DNA from: Flavobacteriales bacterium
Lineage (GTDB): Bacteria; Bacteroidota; Bacteroidia; UBA10329
Assembly (NCBI GenBank): GCA_020635495.1
Contig: JACJZQ010000004.1
Coordinates: 157,803 to 221,802, forward strand
Direction of reading: 5' to 3'
DNA: 64,000 nucleotides
Within the stretch, counting starts at the first letter, position 1. Each line of letters begins with the position of its first letter. The notes beneath the pieces were generated by a model. The model was not told the origin of the DNA. It did no database searches and saw only the letters and a program-made list of their open reading frames with translations. Shown here one piece after another: positions 29,466 to 38,614 of the stretch. Both the position numbers and the translations under genes were made by a program.

Positions 29466-30314
29466 ATGAAAAAGTTCGTAGTGATTTTGACTTTGGCTGT
29501 TGGATTCCTTTCTGGAGGAATAGGTCAATCAATGGCACAGAATGTTCTAGACGGGGTTTATGTTAAGGAACATTACCCTACTAGAAAGGTAATTCCTTAC
29601 ACCCATCTTCGAGAGGCTGATGTTATGTGGGCAACTAGAATTTGGAGGAAACTGGACCTAAGGGAAAAAATCAATCATCCATTGTATTACCCAACAGAGC
29701 CAATTAAGAACCGAAGAAGTTTGACTCAGGTTATTATTGAAGCTGTTCGTGAAGGAAGTTTGACTGCTTATGATCCCTTGGATGATGAGTTTACGATGAC
29801 GCTCACCAAAGCAGAAATTGAGAGAAAGCTCAGCTTTATTGATACACAGTACATTGAGAGTCCAGATCCTCCGTATGATCTTCAGATGACGGTTATCGAG
29901 GAGGAGTTCGATCCCGCAACAGTTAAAGAATTCCGTTTGAAGGAAGATTGGTTTTTCGATCGTCAAAAATCCATTTTGGATGTCAGAATTATCGGAATTC
30001 AGCCGGTAGCGGATAATGTGGACAGAACAACCGGAGAGATTCGTGGTAAGGAACCGATGTTCTGGGTGTATTTCCCAGAAGCTCGTAATATCTTTGCCAG
30101 CGCTGAGGTTTTCAATCGTCAGAACGATGCAGAGAGAAGAACTTTGGAAGACATCTTCTGGAAGCGAATGTTTGGTTCTTACATCTATAAAGAGAAGAAC
30201 GTTTACGACCGTCAGATTTCAGATTATATGTTGAATGGAATCGACCAGTTGTTAGAAGCGGAAAAAATCAAAGAAGACATCTTCATTTTGGAGCACGACC
30301 TCTGGGAGTATTAA
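29466..30314 (+). CDS. gldN: T9SS ring protein GldN (PorN)
   Basis: 282 aa periplasmic protein that forms rings with GldK. Signal peptide to about residue 24 (MKKFVVILTLAVGFL, then SMAQ). The mature protein starts with VLDGVYVKEHYPTRKVIPYT and contains ADVMWATRIWRKLDLREKIN and MFWVYFPEARNIFA, which are conserved stretches of the family. It ends the operon, 21 bp before a strong terminator stem. Confidence 0.95.
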   Translation: MKKFVVILTLAVGFLSGGIGQSMAQNVLDGVYVKEHYPTRKVIPYTHLREADVMWATRIWRKLDLREKINHPLYYPTEPIKNRRSLTQVIIEAVREGSLTAYDPLDDEFTMTLTKAEIERKLSFIDTQYIESPDPPYDLQMTVIEEEFDPATVKEFRLKEDWFFDRQKSILDVRIIGIQPVADNVDRTTGEIRGKEPMFWVYFPEARNIFASAEVFNRQNDAERRTLEDIFWKRMFGSYIYKEKNVYDRQISDYMLNGIDQLLEAEKIKEDIFILEHDLWEY

Positions 30315-30335
30315 TTTTGACCTGTCAGAATTTGA

Positions 30336-30370
30336 AAGCGCCAACCTGATGCGGTTGGCGCTTTTTTTTG
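30336..30370 (+). terminator. Terminator of the gldKLMN operon
   Basis: A 12-bp stem (AAAGCGCCAACC with GGTTGGCGCTTT), a six-base loop and eight T. A strong intrinsic terminator. Confidence 0.93.
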
Positions 30371-30492
30371 ATACCTAGTTGATTCTTTGGTTCTTGACAG
30401 ATAGACCGGGAAACAATTGAGCTGGAAAGTTTTAAAATGGCGACCGTTAGGAATTCTTTGCGATTTGTCAATTCTGAAGAGCTTCAACGAAA

Positions 30493-30500
30493 TAATTTTG
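30493..30500 (+). promoter_or_regulatory. -7 promoter box for the DUF3078 gene
   Basis: TAATTTTG matches TAnnTTTG, 20 bp before the ATG at 30521. The nearest TTG is 25 nt upstream, longer than the usual 17-23, so this is a moderate call. It supports the ATG at 30521 and not the upstream frame start at 30437. Confidence 0.35.
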
Positions 30501-30520
30501 CACCGAACAAACTATTAACA

Positions 30521-31726
30521 ATGAAAAAGGTATACACTATTATCTGTCTGTTCATCTCCTTTATCGTGTCGACTGCTTACGCTCAGGACATGACAACAAA
30601 GGACATTGCAACGGCAGCTGAAAAGGCTTTAGAACCCGCAGCAGATTCAACTAAGGCTTGGGACATTGGTGGGTCTTTAGCTCTCAACTTCGGTCAGACC
30701 TATTTGAAGAGTTGGGCCTCTGGAGGACAAAACGCTTTATCCATTGCATTTACAGGACTTGCACACGCCAATTATCGTAAGAAGAAATTTGCTTGGGATA
30801 ACAACTTGGTACTGGCTTTAGGAGGAATTGCTCTTTTCCCGCAGGAAAAGTACAGTGATGCCCTCAATCGCTTTCCATTCAGAAAGAATCAGGATAACCT
30901 TCAACTTACTTCTGTAGGAAGTTATCAAGTTGATAAGAAAGGCAAGTGGTTCGTCTCAGGGTTACTTGATTTCCGCTCTCAGTTATTGAATGGGTATGGA
31001 AACTATGCACATGCAGACACCGTTTATAATGTAGATGGTTCTATCGATGAGATCAGCGAAAATCCGAATCGAATAAATACTAGGACAAGGGTTTCTCAAT
31101 TTGCTGCACCTGCTTATCTAACACTTTCTGCTGGTATCACCTGCAAGCCGGTCACTTGGATTCAGATGTATCTTTCTCCGGTTGCTGGAAAGTTCACCTT
31201 CGTTAATCCATCTGCCAATGTTTACGATGCAAAAACGGGAGGAATCGGAGCAACGGCTTATGGTCTTGAAAACCCGACAGATGTTTACAGAGCTGAGCTT
31301 GGCTGGTACTTTAGAGGAAATTTGGAGAAGGAAGTGTTCAAGAATGTTATCGTTAAAACGCAGATTGAGCTGTTCGGAAACTATTTAGATAACCAGCACG
31401 TGGATAATATTGCTGCAACACCGAAAGACACCATAGGAGTGAACTTCTATTACAACCCTGCAACTAGAAGTCAGAATACACAGGCTACTGATGCTGACGG
31501 AAATACCATTTATGTATACGACAACCGTATTAATGTGGATGTGAATTGGCAGACTTGGATAACCTTCAAGATAAACAAGTATCTGCAGGCATCTTTGGAG
31601 TGGCAGCTACTTTATGATTATGACATTGCGGTTCCTATGTATCAGGATGACGGTATTACCACCTATAATTCTAGAGGTGTGCAGTTCCGACAAGGACTTA
31701 CACTTGGGCTAGGTTACGTCTTCTAA
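30521..31726 (+). CDS. DUF3078 family protein, probable outer-membrane barrel
   Basis: 401 aa. Signal peptide MKKVYTIICLFISFIVSTAYAQ. The mature N-terminus contains the family pattern ALNFGQTYLKSWASGGQNALS followed by alternating hydrophobic strands, ending in an aromatic C-terminal residue (FRQGLTLGLGYVF), as expected for barrel insertion by BAM. Function is unknown. It sits alone between two terminators directly after the T9SS operon, with its own -7 box. Confidence 0.8.
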   Translation: MKKVYTIICLFISFIVSTAYAQDMTTKDIATAAEKALEPAADSTKAWDIGGSLALNFGQTYLKSWASGGQNALSIAFTGLAHANYRKKKFAWDNNLVLALGGIALFPQEKYSDALNRFPFRKNQDNLQLTSVGSYQVDKKGKWFVSGLLDFRSQLLNGYGNYAHADTVYNVDGSIDEISENPNRINTRTRVSQFAAPAYLTLSAGITCKPVTWIQMYLSPVAGKFTFVNPSANVYDAKTGGIGATAYGLENPTDVYRAELGWYFRGNLEKEVFKNVIVKTQIELFGNYLDNQHVDNIAATPKDTIGVNFYYNPATRSQNTQATDADGNTIYVYDNRINVDVNWQTWITFKINKYLQASLEWQLLYDYDIAVPMYQDDGITTYNSRGVQFRQGLTLGLGYVF

Positions 31727-31745
31727 AACGGCTGAATCAAGCAAT

Positions 31746-31776
31746 AAAAAAGGGAGCTCATTGGGCTCCCTTTTTT
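31746..31776. terminator. Bidirectional terminator
   Basis: A 12-bp stem (AAAAAAGGGAGC with GCTCCCTTTTTT), T-rich on both strands, lies between the converging DUF3078 and M3 peptidase genes and can stop both. Confidence 0.9.
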
Positions 31777-31794
31777 ATTGTCCATACTTCGTTG

Positions 31795-33516
31795 TTACAG
31801 AGTGGAATATTCATCCCATACAAACTGCATCAATTCTCTTACGTAGTCTTGCGTGAAGCTAAATTCAATACCAGCTGCTGCGTAGATTTCTCCAATGGTA
31901 GCAGTGTAGCCCATTTTTAGTGCGGCTTCATATTGATCTAGGGCCTTTTCTGGATTCTGTCTGTAGTTTCTCCAAACCGCAATTGCACCGAGTTGCGCAA
32001 TGGCATATTCAATATAATAGAATGGAACCTCGAAAAGGTGAAGCTGTTTCTGCCACTGGTAAGCTCTGGCATCCTCATATCCTGTCCAATCAACAACATT
32101 GCTACCTAGTTCTGAGCTGATGCGCAGCCAGTTATCTGACCGCTCTTTTTCCGAATGTGTTGGGTTTTCATATAGCCAATGCTGGAAAGCATCGATGGTA
32201 GCCGTCCAAGGCAGCACTGCAATGATCTTGGCCAAATGCTCTTTCTTCGCTCTTCTTAGGTCATCCTCGTTATCAAAGAACACATCCCACTGGTCAATGG
32301 AAAGAAGTTCCATGCTCATACTGGCCAGTTCGGCAACTTCTGACGGAAGATTCTTGAAAGCCGTAATCTCCAAGTCCTTACTGAGGAACGAGTGAACGGC
32401 ATGACCACCTTCATGAACCATTGTAATAAGGTCTCTGACCGAGCCTACTGAATTCATGAAAATGAATGGAACACCAATTTCGTAAAGTGGGTAGTTGAAT
32501 CCTCCAGGAGCCTTACCAAGCCTTGATTCCAGATCTAAGTGACCCATGGCATCCATTGTCTCCAAACATTCTCCGTAATAAGGTCTGATGCGTCTAAAAG
32601 CCTCAATTGACTTTTCGATCAGTTCCTTCTCACTGGAAAACGGTTTCAAACCCGCTTTTCCTGTAGGGTCAACATCACCATCATATGGCTTTAGAGCATC
32701 AACACCCAATAATGATTTACGTTCTTCATCCACCTTGTTTACCAAAGGCACGCATTCTGCCTGAATGGCCTTGTGGAAGGTGAAGCAGTCTTCTGCCGAA
32801 TAATCGAAACGACCCAGAGCATCCAGCTTGTAGTCTCGGTAATTCTTGTAATCTGCCTGCTTGGCAATCTTATCTCTAAGAGCAATAAGCTCTGTAAAGA
32901 GTTGATTGAGTTCATCTTTCTTGCTTAATCTGGCAGCATTGACCTTTTCATAAATGGCTTTACGCAATTCCCGGTCCGTCTCTTTCAACAGGCTGTTTGC
33001 CATTTGAAGAGTCAATGTTTTGCCGTTGTGCTCAACAGACATGGAACCGGTAATGGCCCCGTATTTCTGCTGTAATTGCTGTAATGAGGTGAACAGCGGA
33101 ATGCTCTCTTCGCGGTACAATTTGATCTGCATTTCCAGTGCCCGAAGAAAGATTCGGTATTTGTCCAGATCCAGGTCTTTCAGAAATGGAGAGTCTAGCA
33201 GCTTCCGATTGAACTTGTCTGAGAAAGGCGCAGCCTTCGGGTCAATTTCCGTGACCATGAAATTGAAAGCGCTCTCGTATTCCTTGTTGGTTGTGTCAAT
33301 ATTCATTCGGATGTAGCGCCAAGCTGTCTCTTCGCTTAGAACCGCTTCCACCTCACTCAGGTCGGCAATCCAATTTTCAAGTTCTTCCGCGTTTCCGATG
33401 TTTCTTTCGAGCAATTCATTCAGAATAGGCTCCAAAGCATTCCAACTTTCAACTTTAAAATCCTCGCTCAGATATTTTCTGGCCGATCTTGTTGGTATTA
33501 CAGCTTCCTTTTCCAT
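31795..33516 (-). CDS. M3-family zinc oligoendopeptidase
   Basis: 573 aa cytoplasmic metallopeptidase of the PepF/oligoendopeptidase type. The zinc motif HEGGH occupies residues 368-372 (VHEGGHAVHSFL), and the third ligand region SEVAELASMSMELL follows about 25 residues later. The N-terminal 200 residues are helical. There is no signal peptide. It would degrade short peptides. The start lies 7 bp after the DUF5606 stop, so the two form an operon. Confidence 0.92.
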   Translation of the reverse strand: MEKEAVIPTRSARKYLSEDFKVESWNALEPILNELLERNIGNAEELENWIADLSEVEAVLSEETAWRYIRMNIDTTNKEYESAFNFMVTEIDPKAAPFSDKFNRKLLDSPFLKDLDLDKYRIFLRALEMQIKLYREESIPLFTSLQQLQQKYGAITGSMSVEHNGKTLTLQMANSLLKETDRELRKAIYEKVNAARLSKKDELNQLFTELIALRDKIAKQADYKNYRDYKLDALGRFDYSAEDCFTFHKAIQAECVPLVNKVDEERKSLLGVDALKPYDGDVDPTGKAGLKPFSSEKELIEKSIEAFRRIRPYYGECLETMDAMGHLDLESRLGKAPGGFNYPLYEIGVPFIFMNSVGSVRDLITMVHEGGHAVHSFLSKDLEITAFKNLPSEVAELASMSMELLSIDQWDVFFDNEDDLRRAKKEHLAKIIAVLPWTATIDAFQHWLYENPTHSEKERSDNWLRISSELGSNVVDWTGYEDARAYQWQKQLHLFEVPFYYIEYAIAQLGAIAVWRNYRQNPEKALDQYEAALKMGYTATIGEIYAAAGIEFSFTQDYVRELMQFVWDEYSTL

Positions 33517-33523
33517 GTTCCGT

Positions 33524-33964
33524 TCAGTCTTTTTTCTTGGCCGATTTTTTCTTCGGCTTTTCGTCTTCCTCTTTCTTTTCCTCCTTCAGCAATCCTTTTT
33601 CTGCCAGCAGATTGTACCACTGGAAGAGTTTCTTCAGGTCCGAGGTATATACCCGCTCTCTATCGTAATTAGGCAAAGCGGCTGCCAATGCATTTTGAAG
33701 TTCTTCAACCTTCGATTTTTTCGGGTCGAGAGATGCTTTGCCTCCATTCTTTTCGAATAATAGGGCAAAGACATCAGCCAAAGGAACATCATCTTCATCT
33801 GTATAGATGCTGATATCTTCCAGAGCCAGAATCTTGTGAGTGGCGTAGGCTGGCATACGTTTTCCATCGATAAGCGACTCTACCAAGAGTCCACTTTTCA
33901 TCTGTCCAACCATTTTGAATAAACCGGGATGACCGGCAATAGCTAAAATCCCGCTAAGGTCCAT
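33524..33964 (-). CDS. DUF5606 family protein
   Basis: About 146 aa, cytoplasmic. It begins MDLSGILAIAGHPGLFKMVG, with an N-terminal small beta-rich half (about 1-80) and a helical half (YTSDLKKLFQWYNLLAEKG). The last 25 residues are almost all Lys, Glu and Asp (EEKKEEDEKPKKKSAKKKD), a disordered tail. Function unknown; the family is Bacteroidota-specific as far as I know. The ATG at 33964 is preferred to a TTG at 33970. A TAnnTTTG box lies 16 nt upstream. Confidence 0.8.
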   Translation of the reverse strand: MDLSGILAIAGHPGLFKMVGQMKSGLLVESLIDGKRMPAYATHKILALEDISIYTDEDDVPLADVFALLFEKNGGKASLDPKKSKVEELQNALAAALPNYDRERVYTSDLKKLFQWYNLLAEKGLLKEEKKEEDEKPKKKSAKKKD

Positions 33965-33980
33965 TGGCAATAATTTTGCT

Positions 33981-33988
33981 CAAAAGTA
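33981..33988 (-). promoter_or_regulatory. -7 promoter box for the DUF5606-M3 peptidase operon
   Basis: The minus strand reads TACTTTTG, an exact TAnnTTTG match, 16 nt before the ATG at 33964. No TTG at normal spacing is seen upstream. Confidence 0.45.
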
Positions 33989-34074
33989 AGTAATACACGT
34001 AGGTACCACCTTGATGTGGTCTGTAATTATCAACACCATCAAGCACCAACGGCTTGTATGCTTAGCTTCGTTAA

Positions 34075-34875
34075 ATGCGAAAAAGAATAACTCTTCTGTT
34101 TTGCCTTACTGTTTTCGGGTACGCCATGTCGCTTGCTCAAGAGCTTAAGAAAAGCGCTTTTGTAAGCGGAGAGTTTGATATGCTGGTTACCGATCACATC
34201 GGTAGAATGTACCTCACGCAAGGGCATGAGTTGTTTCTTTATTCTGAAGAAGGTAAGTTGATGTATCAGTTCAGCGACCTGAGTAGGGGAGAGATAGAGC
34301 ACTTGGATGTAAGGAATCCGCTTAAATTGCTTCTGTTCTATCCTGGCTACGGACAGATAGCCTTTCTGGACAATACGTTGAGTCCTACGCTTGATATAGT
34401 TGAGTTGAATCGGCTGCAGCTGGAGTTGGCACAATTGGCCTGCACATCCTTCGACAACGGTTTTTGGGTGTACGACCCCGTCAGTTTTAAACTGGTGAGA
34501 TTTGATCAAGGCTTGAACATTACCAACGAGGTTGACAACATAAACATGCTGGTAGGAGCCGAAATTGCACCCGTACAAATGGTAGAACACGATAGCTGGC
34601 TTTATATGAACGACCCGGCACATGGGATCTTCGTGTTCGATTCTTTCGGAACATTTACCAAGCTTATTCCAATTCCCGGGGCAAAGTATATCAGTGTCAG
34701 GTCAAACGGCATTTTCATTGAATTGGCTGGCAAGTTGATCAAGTACGACCCGCTCAATTTTCAGCAAATGGAGATTGAACTTCCCATCGATAATTATAAG
34801 GAAGTGCGTATTGAAAAGAAGAAACTCTTCTTCCTTACCGATAAAGGCGTTTCGGTTTATTCACTTACCAAGTAA
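34075..34875 (+). CDS. Exported protein of unknown function, possibly beta-propeller-like
   Basis: 266 aa. Signal peptide MRKRITLLFCLTVFGYAMSLAQ. The body alternates short strands with recurring patterns such as YLTQGHELFLYSEEGKLMYQ, FWVYDPVSFKLVRFDQ, YMNDPAHGIFVFDSFGTFTK and FLTDKGVSVYSLTK, about 40 residues apart, which suggests repeated four-stranded blades. No catalytic motif is visible. Family not recognised beyond a Bacteroidota-like appearance. Confidence 0.7.
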   Translation: MRKRITLLFCLTVFGYAMSLAQELKKSAFVSGEFDMLVTDHIGRMYLTQGHELFLYSEEGKLMYQFSDLSRGEIEHLDVRNPLKLLLFYPGYGQIAFLDNTLSPTLDIVELNRLQLELAQLACTSFDNGFWVYDPVSFKLVRFDQGLNITNEVDNINMLVGAEIAPVQMVEHDSWLYMNDPAHGIFVFDSFGTFTKLIPIPGAKYISVRSNGIFIELAGKLIKYDPLNFQQMEIELPIDNYKEVRIEKKKLFFLTDKGVSVYSLTK

Positions 34876-34917
34876 AATTCCGTTAGAAACTTCTGATAAC
34901 CCATCGGCCAAAAACGT

Positions 34918-34947
34918 TTGGGCGGCTAGGTCGAATTACTAATTTTG
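34918..34947 (+). promoter_or_regulatory. Promoter of the deoxynucleoside kinase gene
   Basis: TTG (34918-34920), exactly 19 nt, then TAATTTTG (34940-34947): a textbook Bacteroidota sigma-A promoter. The start codon is at 34955, only 7 nt after the box, so the transcript should be leaderless or nearly so. Confidence 0.65.
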
Positions 34948-34954
34948 ACCGCCT

Positions 34955-35581
34955 ATGGCAGATCCCAAACACATAGCAGTTGCTGGCAATATCGGTGCTG
35001 GAAAGACCACCCTTACCGGGTTATTGTCTAAGCATTACAAGTGGGAGGCCCACTATGAGGCTGCGGATGACAATCCGTATTTGAACGATTTCTATGAAGA
35101 AATGCAGCGTTGGTCTTTCAACCTGCAGGTTTACTTCCTGAATTCTCGTTTCAGACAAGTGATGGAGATCAAGAATGGTAAGAAATCGGTTATTCAAGAC
35201 CGAACCATTTTTGAAGATGCTCACATTTTTGCTCCCAATTTGCATGCTATGGGGCTTATGACAACGCGCGATTTTGATAATTATCAGTCGTTGTTTGAGT
35301 TGATGAATGAATTTGTGGGACCGCCAGACCTGTTGATCTATTTGCGAGCATCCATTCCAACGTTGGTAAACCAGATTCAGAAACGTGGCCGCGCTTATGA
35401 GGAAACCATTCGCTTGGACTACCTGAAGCGATTGAACGAGCGTTACGAAGCTTGGATAGACAAGTATGATGATGGGAAGTTGCTGATCATTGAAGTGGAC
35501 AACAACAACTTCTCAGAAGACCCCGAAGATCTAGGCAAGATCATCAGCAGAATTGATGCTGAAATTCACGGTCTGTTCTAA
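34955..35581 (+). CDS. Deoxynucleoside kinase (dGK/dAK type)
   Basis: 208 aa nucleotide-salvage kinase that phosphorylates deoxynucleosides. The P-loop is GNIGAGKTTL (residues 10-19). The motif IQDRTIFEDAHIFA (about 80-93) matches the DRS/DRx substrate segment of the dNK family, and the lid region RGRAYEETIRLDYLKRLN carries the basic residues expected. Substrate preference (dG or dA) cannot be decided. The 3' end overlaps the converging subtilase gene by 4 bp. Confidence 0.92.
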   Translation: MADPKHIAVAGNIGAGKTTLTGLLSKHYKWEAHYEAADDNPYLNDFYEEMQRWSFNLQVYFLNSRFRQVMEIKNGKKSVIQDRTIFEDAHIFAPNLHAMGLMTTRDFDNYQSLFELMNEFVGPPDLLIYLRASIPTLVNQIQKRGRAYEETIRLDYLKRLNERYEAWIDKYDDGKLLIIEVDNNNFSEDPEDLGKIISRIDAEIHGLF

Positions 35582-37404
35582 GGAATAACCAGCTTAACCG
35601 TACTGAATACTCCGTTGCTTTGAACTCTCAGAGCGTAGATGCCTTTGGCAATTCCTGAAAACTCAATTCTTAGGTCCGAATTACTCGAACCTTCTGAAAC
35701 CGTTCTTCCATTCAGATCGATCAACTGCCATGTGCGTTGTTCCGGCTTATCAAAACGAACGGTGTAATGGTCGGCATGCGTCTCAATTGTAGCTTTCAAA
35801 GCTTGGTCAGACCCGCCAATGGATGACGTGCTGCCAATTACTGCGTAGTAAGCATTCACACGTCCGTATCCCAACTCTTCGCTCCAGAAACCAAACTCCT
35901 TAAAATTGGAATAATCGTAACCGCCAACTTTCTCTGAAGTCACCGCAAGTGTTTCTCTTGCCATGGCCTCAGTCATTGAAGGTGTGTTGGAAAGCATAAG
36001 TGCCACTACGCCTGCAGCGTTAGGGCAAGCGGATGACGTGCCGTTAAAAGCGTTGTAGTATTCGGATGCGTTGAAACCATTGGAACCCAGCATATCGATG
36101 GTAGCTACACGCACGCCTGGAGCGCTTACATGCAATCCTTCCCCCCAATTTCCGGCCCACCAAGATTCATTGTCGCAAGATGTAGCACTCTTGTGCTCAT
36201 CGCACATGCTGGTGGCACCAACGGCAATGGTTTTTTCATATCGTGCTGGCCATATCGGAATGGAATCCGTAATGCCATCATTTCCACTTGAGAAAAGCAT
36301 AGGCACACCTAGGCCTCCACGTCCTGTTTCCACCACATCATCAATTACTGCATTGACTAACGTGTCAGAACCGGGGAACAAGGCCAGCAGGTAATCTGGC
36401 ACACCCCATGAATTAGATGAAACATCCACATCGTTTTCATTCTGCCAACCCATGGCATTCAGAAAGAATGCAGTTTCTGACCATGGCTGAACCGCACCCA
36501 AAATGTCTTCGTAATTGAAAGCTCGGATTGGAATGACCTTGCAATTCTGGCAAACCCCAGCAACACCGAGTTCGTTGTTGGTATTGGCGGCAGCAATGCC
36601 TGCACAGCAGGTTCCATGGCCATCGCTATCGTAATTCGGTGTTGGGTAACCGTTGGTACCATCTCCCATGGCGTCATATCCAGGAAGCAGTTTTCCAAGC
36701 AATTCAGGATGAAGCGTATCAACACCGCTATCCACAATTACCAAGTTCAGGTCGGCACTACCCGTGGTAACCGTCCAAGCCGCTTCTACGTCCATATCCG
36801 CTCCAGCAACTCCATTTCCCTGCACTGGCGAAGCTTCATTTTTCAACGCCCACTGGCGGTAATATCGAGGGTCATTCACCAAGCAATCACTAATGGTGTG
36901 CATCAGGTTCGGACTGACCGTTTTGAACAAGTTCGAAGCCTTCAATGTGTTGATGGCTTCCAAAACACCTGTTCCGAATTTGGTTGTTTTCAGTTCGATG
37001 ATGTCGTTGAAAAATTGATGTGCTCCCACCACTTCAACTTCCAGTTTTTCGGCTTCGCGAATGAGAATTCCGAAATCATTCTCATCATGTAAGTGAACGA
37101 AGAAATTCGGTTTGTATGCCACAAACTGGTGCTTCTCGTTGGTGTAAACCGGGCTGATGAATTCCACTTCAGCTTCATTCAATAACGCAGTGGTATTGAC
37201 AGAGCCAACCGGAACAAACACCACTGGTTTGTACGTCAGTGCGCTTACTTCGGCACTTTCCATTAGACCATGTGCCTTCAAAATGTCCATTTGCCGCTCT
37301 TTGGAAGCTTCATCTCCGAAGATGATGGCGTGGTGGGTCAGCAACAGATCGTTCTGAGCAAAAAGGCTTAGTGGCAATAGAAGTAGAAACAGAATTCTTT
37401 TCAT
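35578..37404 (-). CDS. S8 subtilisin-like protease with T9SS type A sorting domain
   Basis: 608 aa secreted protease and a likely cargo of the T9SS encoded at 24-30 kb. Signal peptide MKRILFLLLLPLSLFAQ. A prodomain of about 180 residues precedes the S8 domain with catalytic Asp225 (IVDSGVD), His263 (GHGTCCAG) and Ser457 (GTSSACPNAAG). Four Cys around 265-300 (for example VCQNCKVIPI) suggest disulfides. The last 75 residues form a type A T9SS sorting domain (WQLIDLNGRTVSEGSS, then GIYALRVQSNG), which directs export across the outer membrane and is removed there. A terminator of the upstream FAS1 gene precedes it, so it is transcribed alone. Confidence 0.93.
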   Translation of the reverse strand: MKRILFLLLLPLSLFAQNDLLLTHHAIIFGDEASKERQMDILKAHGLMESAEVSALTYKPVVFVPVGSVNTTALLNEAEVEFISPVYTNEKHQFVAYKPNFFVHLHDENDFGILIREAEKLEVEVVGAHQFFNDIIELKTTKFGTGVLEAINTLKASNLFKTVSPNLMHTISDCLVNDPRYYRQWALKNEASPVQGNGVAGADMDVEAAWTVTTGSADLNLVIVDSGVDTLHPELLGKLLPGYDAMGDGTNGYPTPNYDSDGHGTCCAGIAAANTNNELGVAGVCQNCKVIPIRAFNYEDILGAVQPWSETAFFLNAMGWQNENDVDVSSNSWGVPDYLLALFPGSDTLVNAVIDDVVETGRGGLGVPMLFSSGNDGITDSIPIWPARYEKTIAVGATSMCDEHKSATSCDNESWWAGNWGEGLHVSAPGVRVATIDMLGSNGFNASEYYNAFNGTSSACPNAAGVVALMLSNTPSMTEAMARETLAVTSEKVGGYDYSNFKEFGFWSEELGYGRVNAYYAVIGSTSSIGGSDQALKATIETHADHYTVRFDKPEQRTWQLIDLNGRTVSEGSSNSDLRIEFSGIAKGIYALRVQSNGVFSTVKLVIP

Positions 37405-37435
37405 GGTAGGGTTTTCGCGAATCGAATTTAAGCAA

Positions 37436-37473
37436 ACAAAAAGCCTCGATCCTAATGGGTCGAGGCTTCTTTT
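37436..37473 (-). terminator. Terminator after the FAS1 gene
   Basis: A 9-bp perfect stem (AAGCCTCGA with TCGAGGCTT), extended by three pairs, with loop TAAT. The minus strand continues in a T-rich tail. It ends the minus-strand FAS1 lipoprotein transcript. Confidence 0.8.
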
Positions 37474-37491
37474 CAGTTATTCTGTTGTGGA

Positions 37492-38445
37492 TTACGAAGG
37501 CAACAGAACTCGGTCAATTGCGTGAACTACACCGTTACTTCCCTGAATGTCGGTTGCAATGATGTTTGTTTCTCTTCCTGCACCATCTGTGATCTTCGCT
37601 CCACCAGCAAGGCTGATGGTGAAAGTTCCCGTTTGAGCAGTTGTTACGGTCTGACCTTCAGTTAGGTCGCCAGCTAGAACATTGGCTCCAGCAACCACAT
37701 GATATGTCAATACTGCTTCCAAAGTAGTTGCATCAATGTCGTTCAGCGATTGCGCATTCAGTTCAGTCAGAAGTGCGGCAAACGCAGCGTTTGTTGGAGC
37801 AAACACAGTGAATGGACCGTCACCTTCTAGGAAAGTTGCATAGTTGGTTGTCAAGTCACTTCTTGTAAGCGCTTGTACCAAAATGCTGAAATCAGGATTG
37901 GCAACCGCAAATGTTGGCACTTTTGGAATGCCGATCACCGCATCTACCACATGCACTACACCGTTAGAAGCGTCTACATCGGTTGTTACAACAGTAGAAC
38001 CTCCGTTGATTACCACTCCGCTTGCTGTGTTGATGAACATATCGATGTTACTTGCTGTGGTACTATAAGTAGCCAGGGTGTTTACGTAGCCAGTTGTTAC
38101 ATCAGCAGCCTTCACTTCTGTTCCTAATACGTGATTCAATAGTATCTGTGAAAGGACATCTACTGGAACATCGTCTACCGAGTTGAAGCCATTATCACTC
38201 AAAAAAGTGGCAAAAGCCGCATTGGTTGGTGCAAATACAGTATAGTTAGCTGAAGCATCGCTCAATGCGTCCACTAATCCTGCACGCTGCACAGCTGCTA
38301 CCAATGAGCTCAAGTCGCTGTTTGATGATGCCAATTCAACGATATTCGGTTGAGGATCCATGTCATCATCTTCTTCGTTGCAAGATGTGAATGTCGTACC
38401 CAGCGCTAACGCTAGGATGGTTACTGGAACAAATAATTTTTTCAT
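37492..38445 (-). CDS. Lipoprotein with two fasciclin (FAS1) domains
   Basis: 317 aa. The lipoprotein signal ends at Cys22 (TTFTSC), followed by NEEDDD; an acidic stretch just after the lipid-bearing Cys is the surface-export signal reported for Bacteroidota lipoproteins, so cell-surface exposure is likely. Two FAS1 domains follow (about 35-175 and 178-317). Each has the H1 box (YTVFAPTNAAFATFL and FTVFAPTNAAFAALL) and the H2 box (GVVHVVDAVIGIP and GVVHAIDRVLLP). FAS1 domains commonly mediate adhesion. It has its own terminator. Confidence 0.92.
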   Translation of the reverse strand: MKKLFVPVTILALALGTTFTSCNEEDDDMDPQPNIVELASSNSDLSSLVAAVQRAGLVDALSDASANYTVFAPTNAAFATFLSDNGFNSVDDVPVDVLSQILLNHVLGTEVKAADVTTGYVNTLATYSTTASNIDMFINTASGVVINGGSTVVTTDVDASNGVVHVVDAVIGIPKVPTFAVANPDFSILVQALTRSDLTTNYATFLEGDGPFTVFAPTNAAFAALLTELNAQSLNDIDATTLEAVLTYHVVAGANVLAGDLTEGQTVTTAQTGTFTISLAGGAKITDGAGRETNIIATDIQGSNGVVHAIDRVLLPS

Positions 38446-38552
38446 TTTAAAAAGTTTATTGAGTTAGGGAGTTGAAACACGACAACTACCTTAATGTTTA
38501 ATAAAAAATGAAAAAAGTTAAACAAAATAAGATTTAAGAACGAATCACTCCT

Positions 38553-38587
38553 AAAAAAGAAGCCTCGGTCGACACGACCGAGGCTTC
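38553..38587 (-). terminator. Terminator after the aceA 3' fragment
   Basis: A 12-bp stem (GAAGCCTCGGTC with GACCGAGGCTTC), a five-base loop and a minus-strand T tract. It lies 28 bp after the fragment stop. Confidence 0.88.
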
Positions 38588-38614
38588 TCCGAATTTAGGG
38601 GTTGGTTCTAGATT

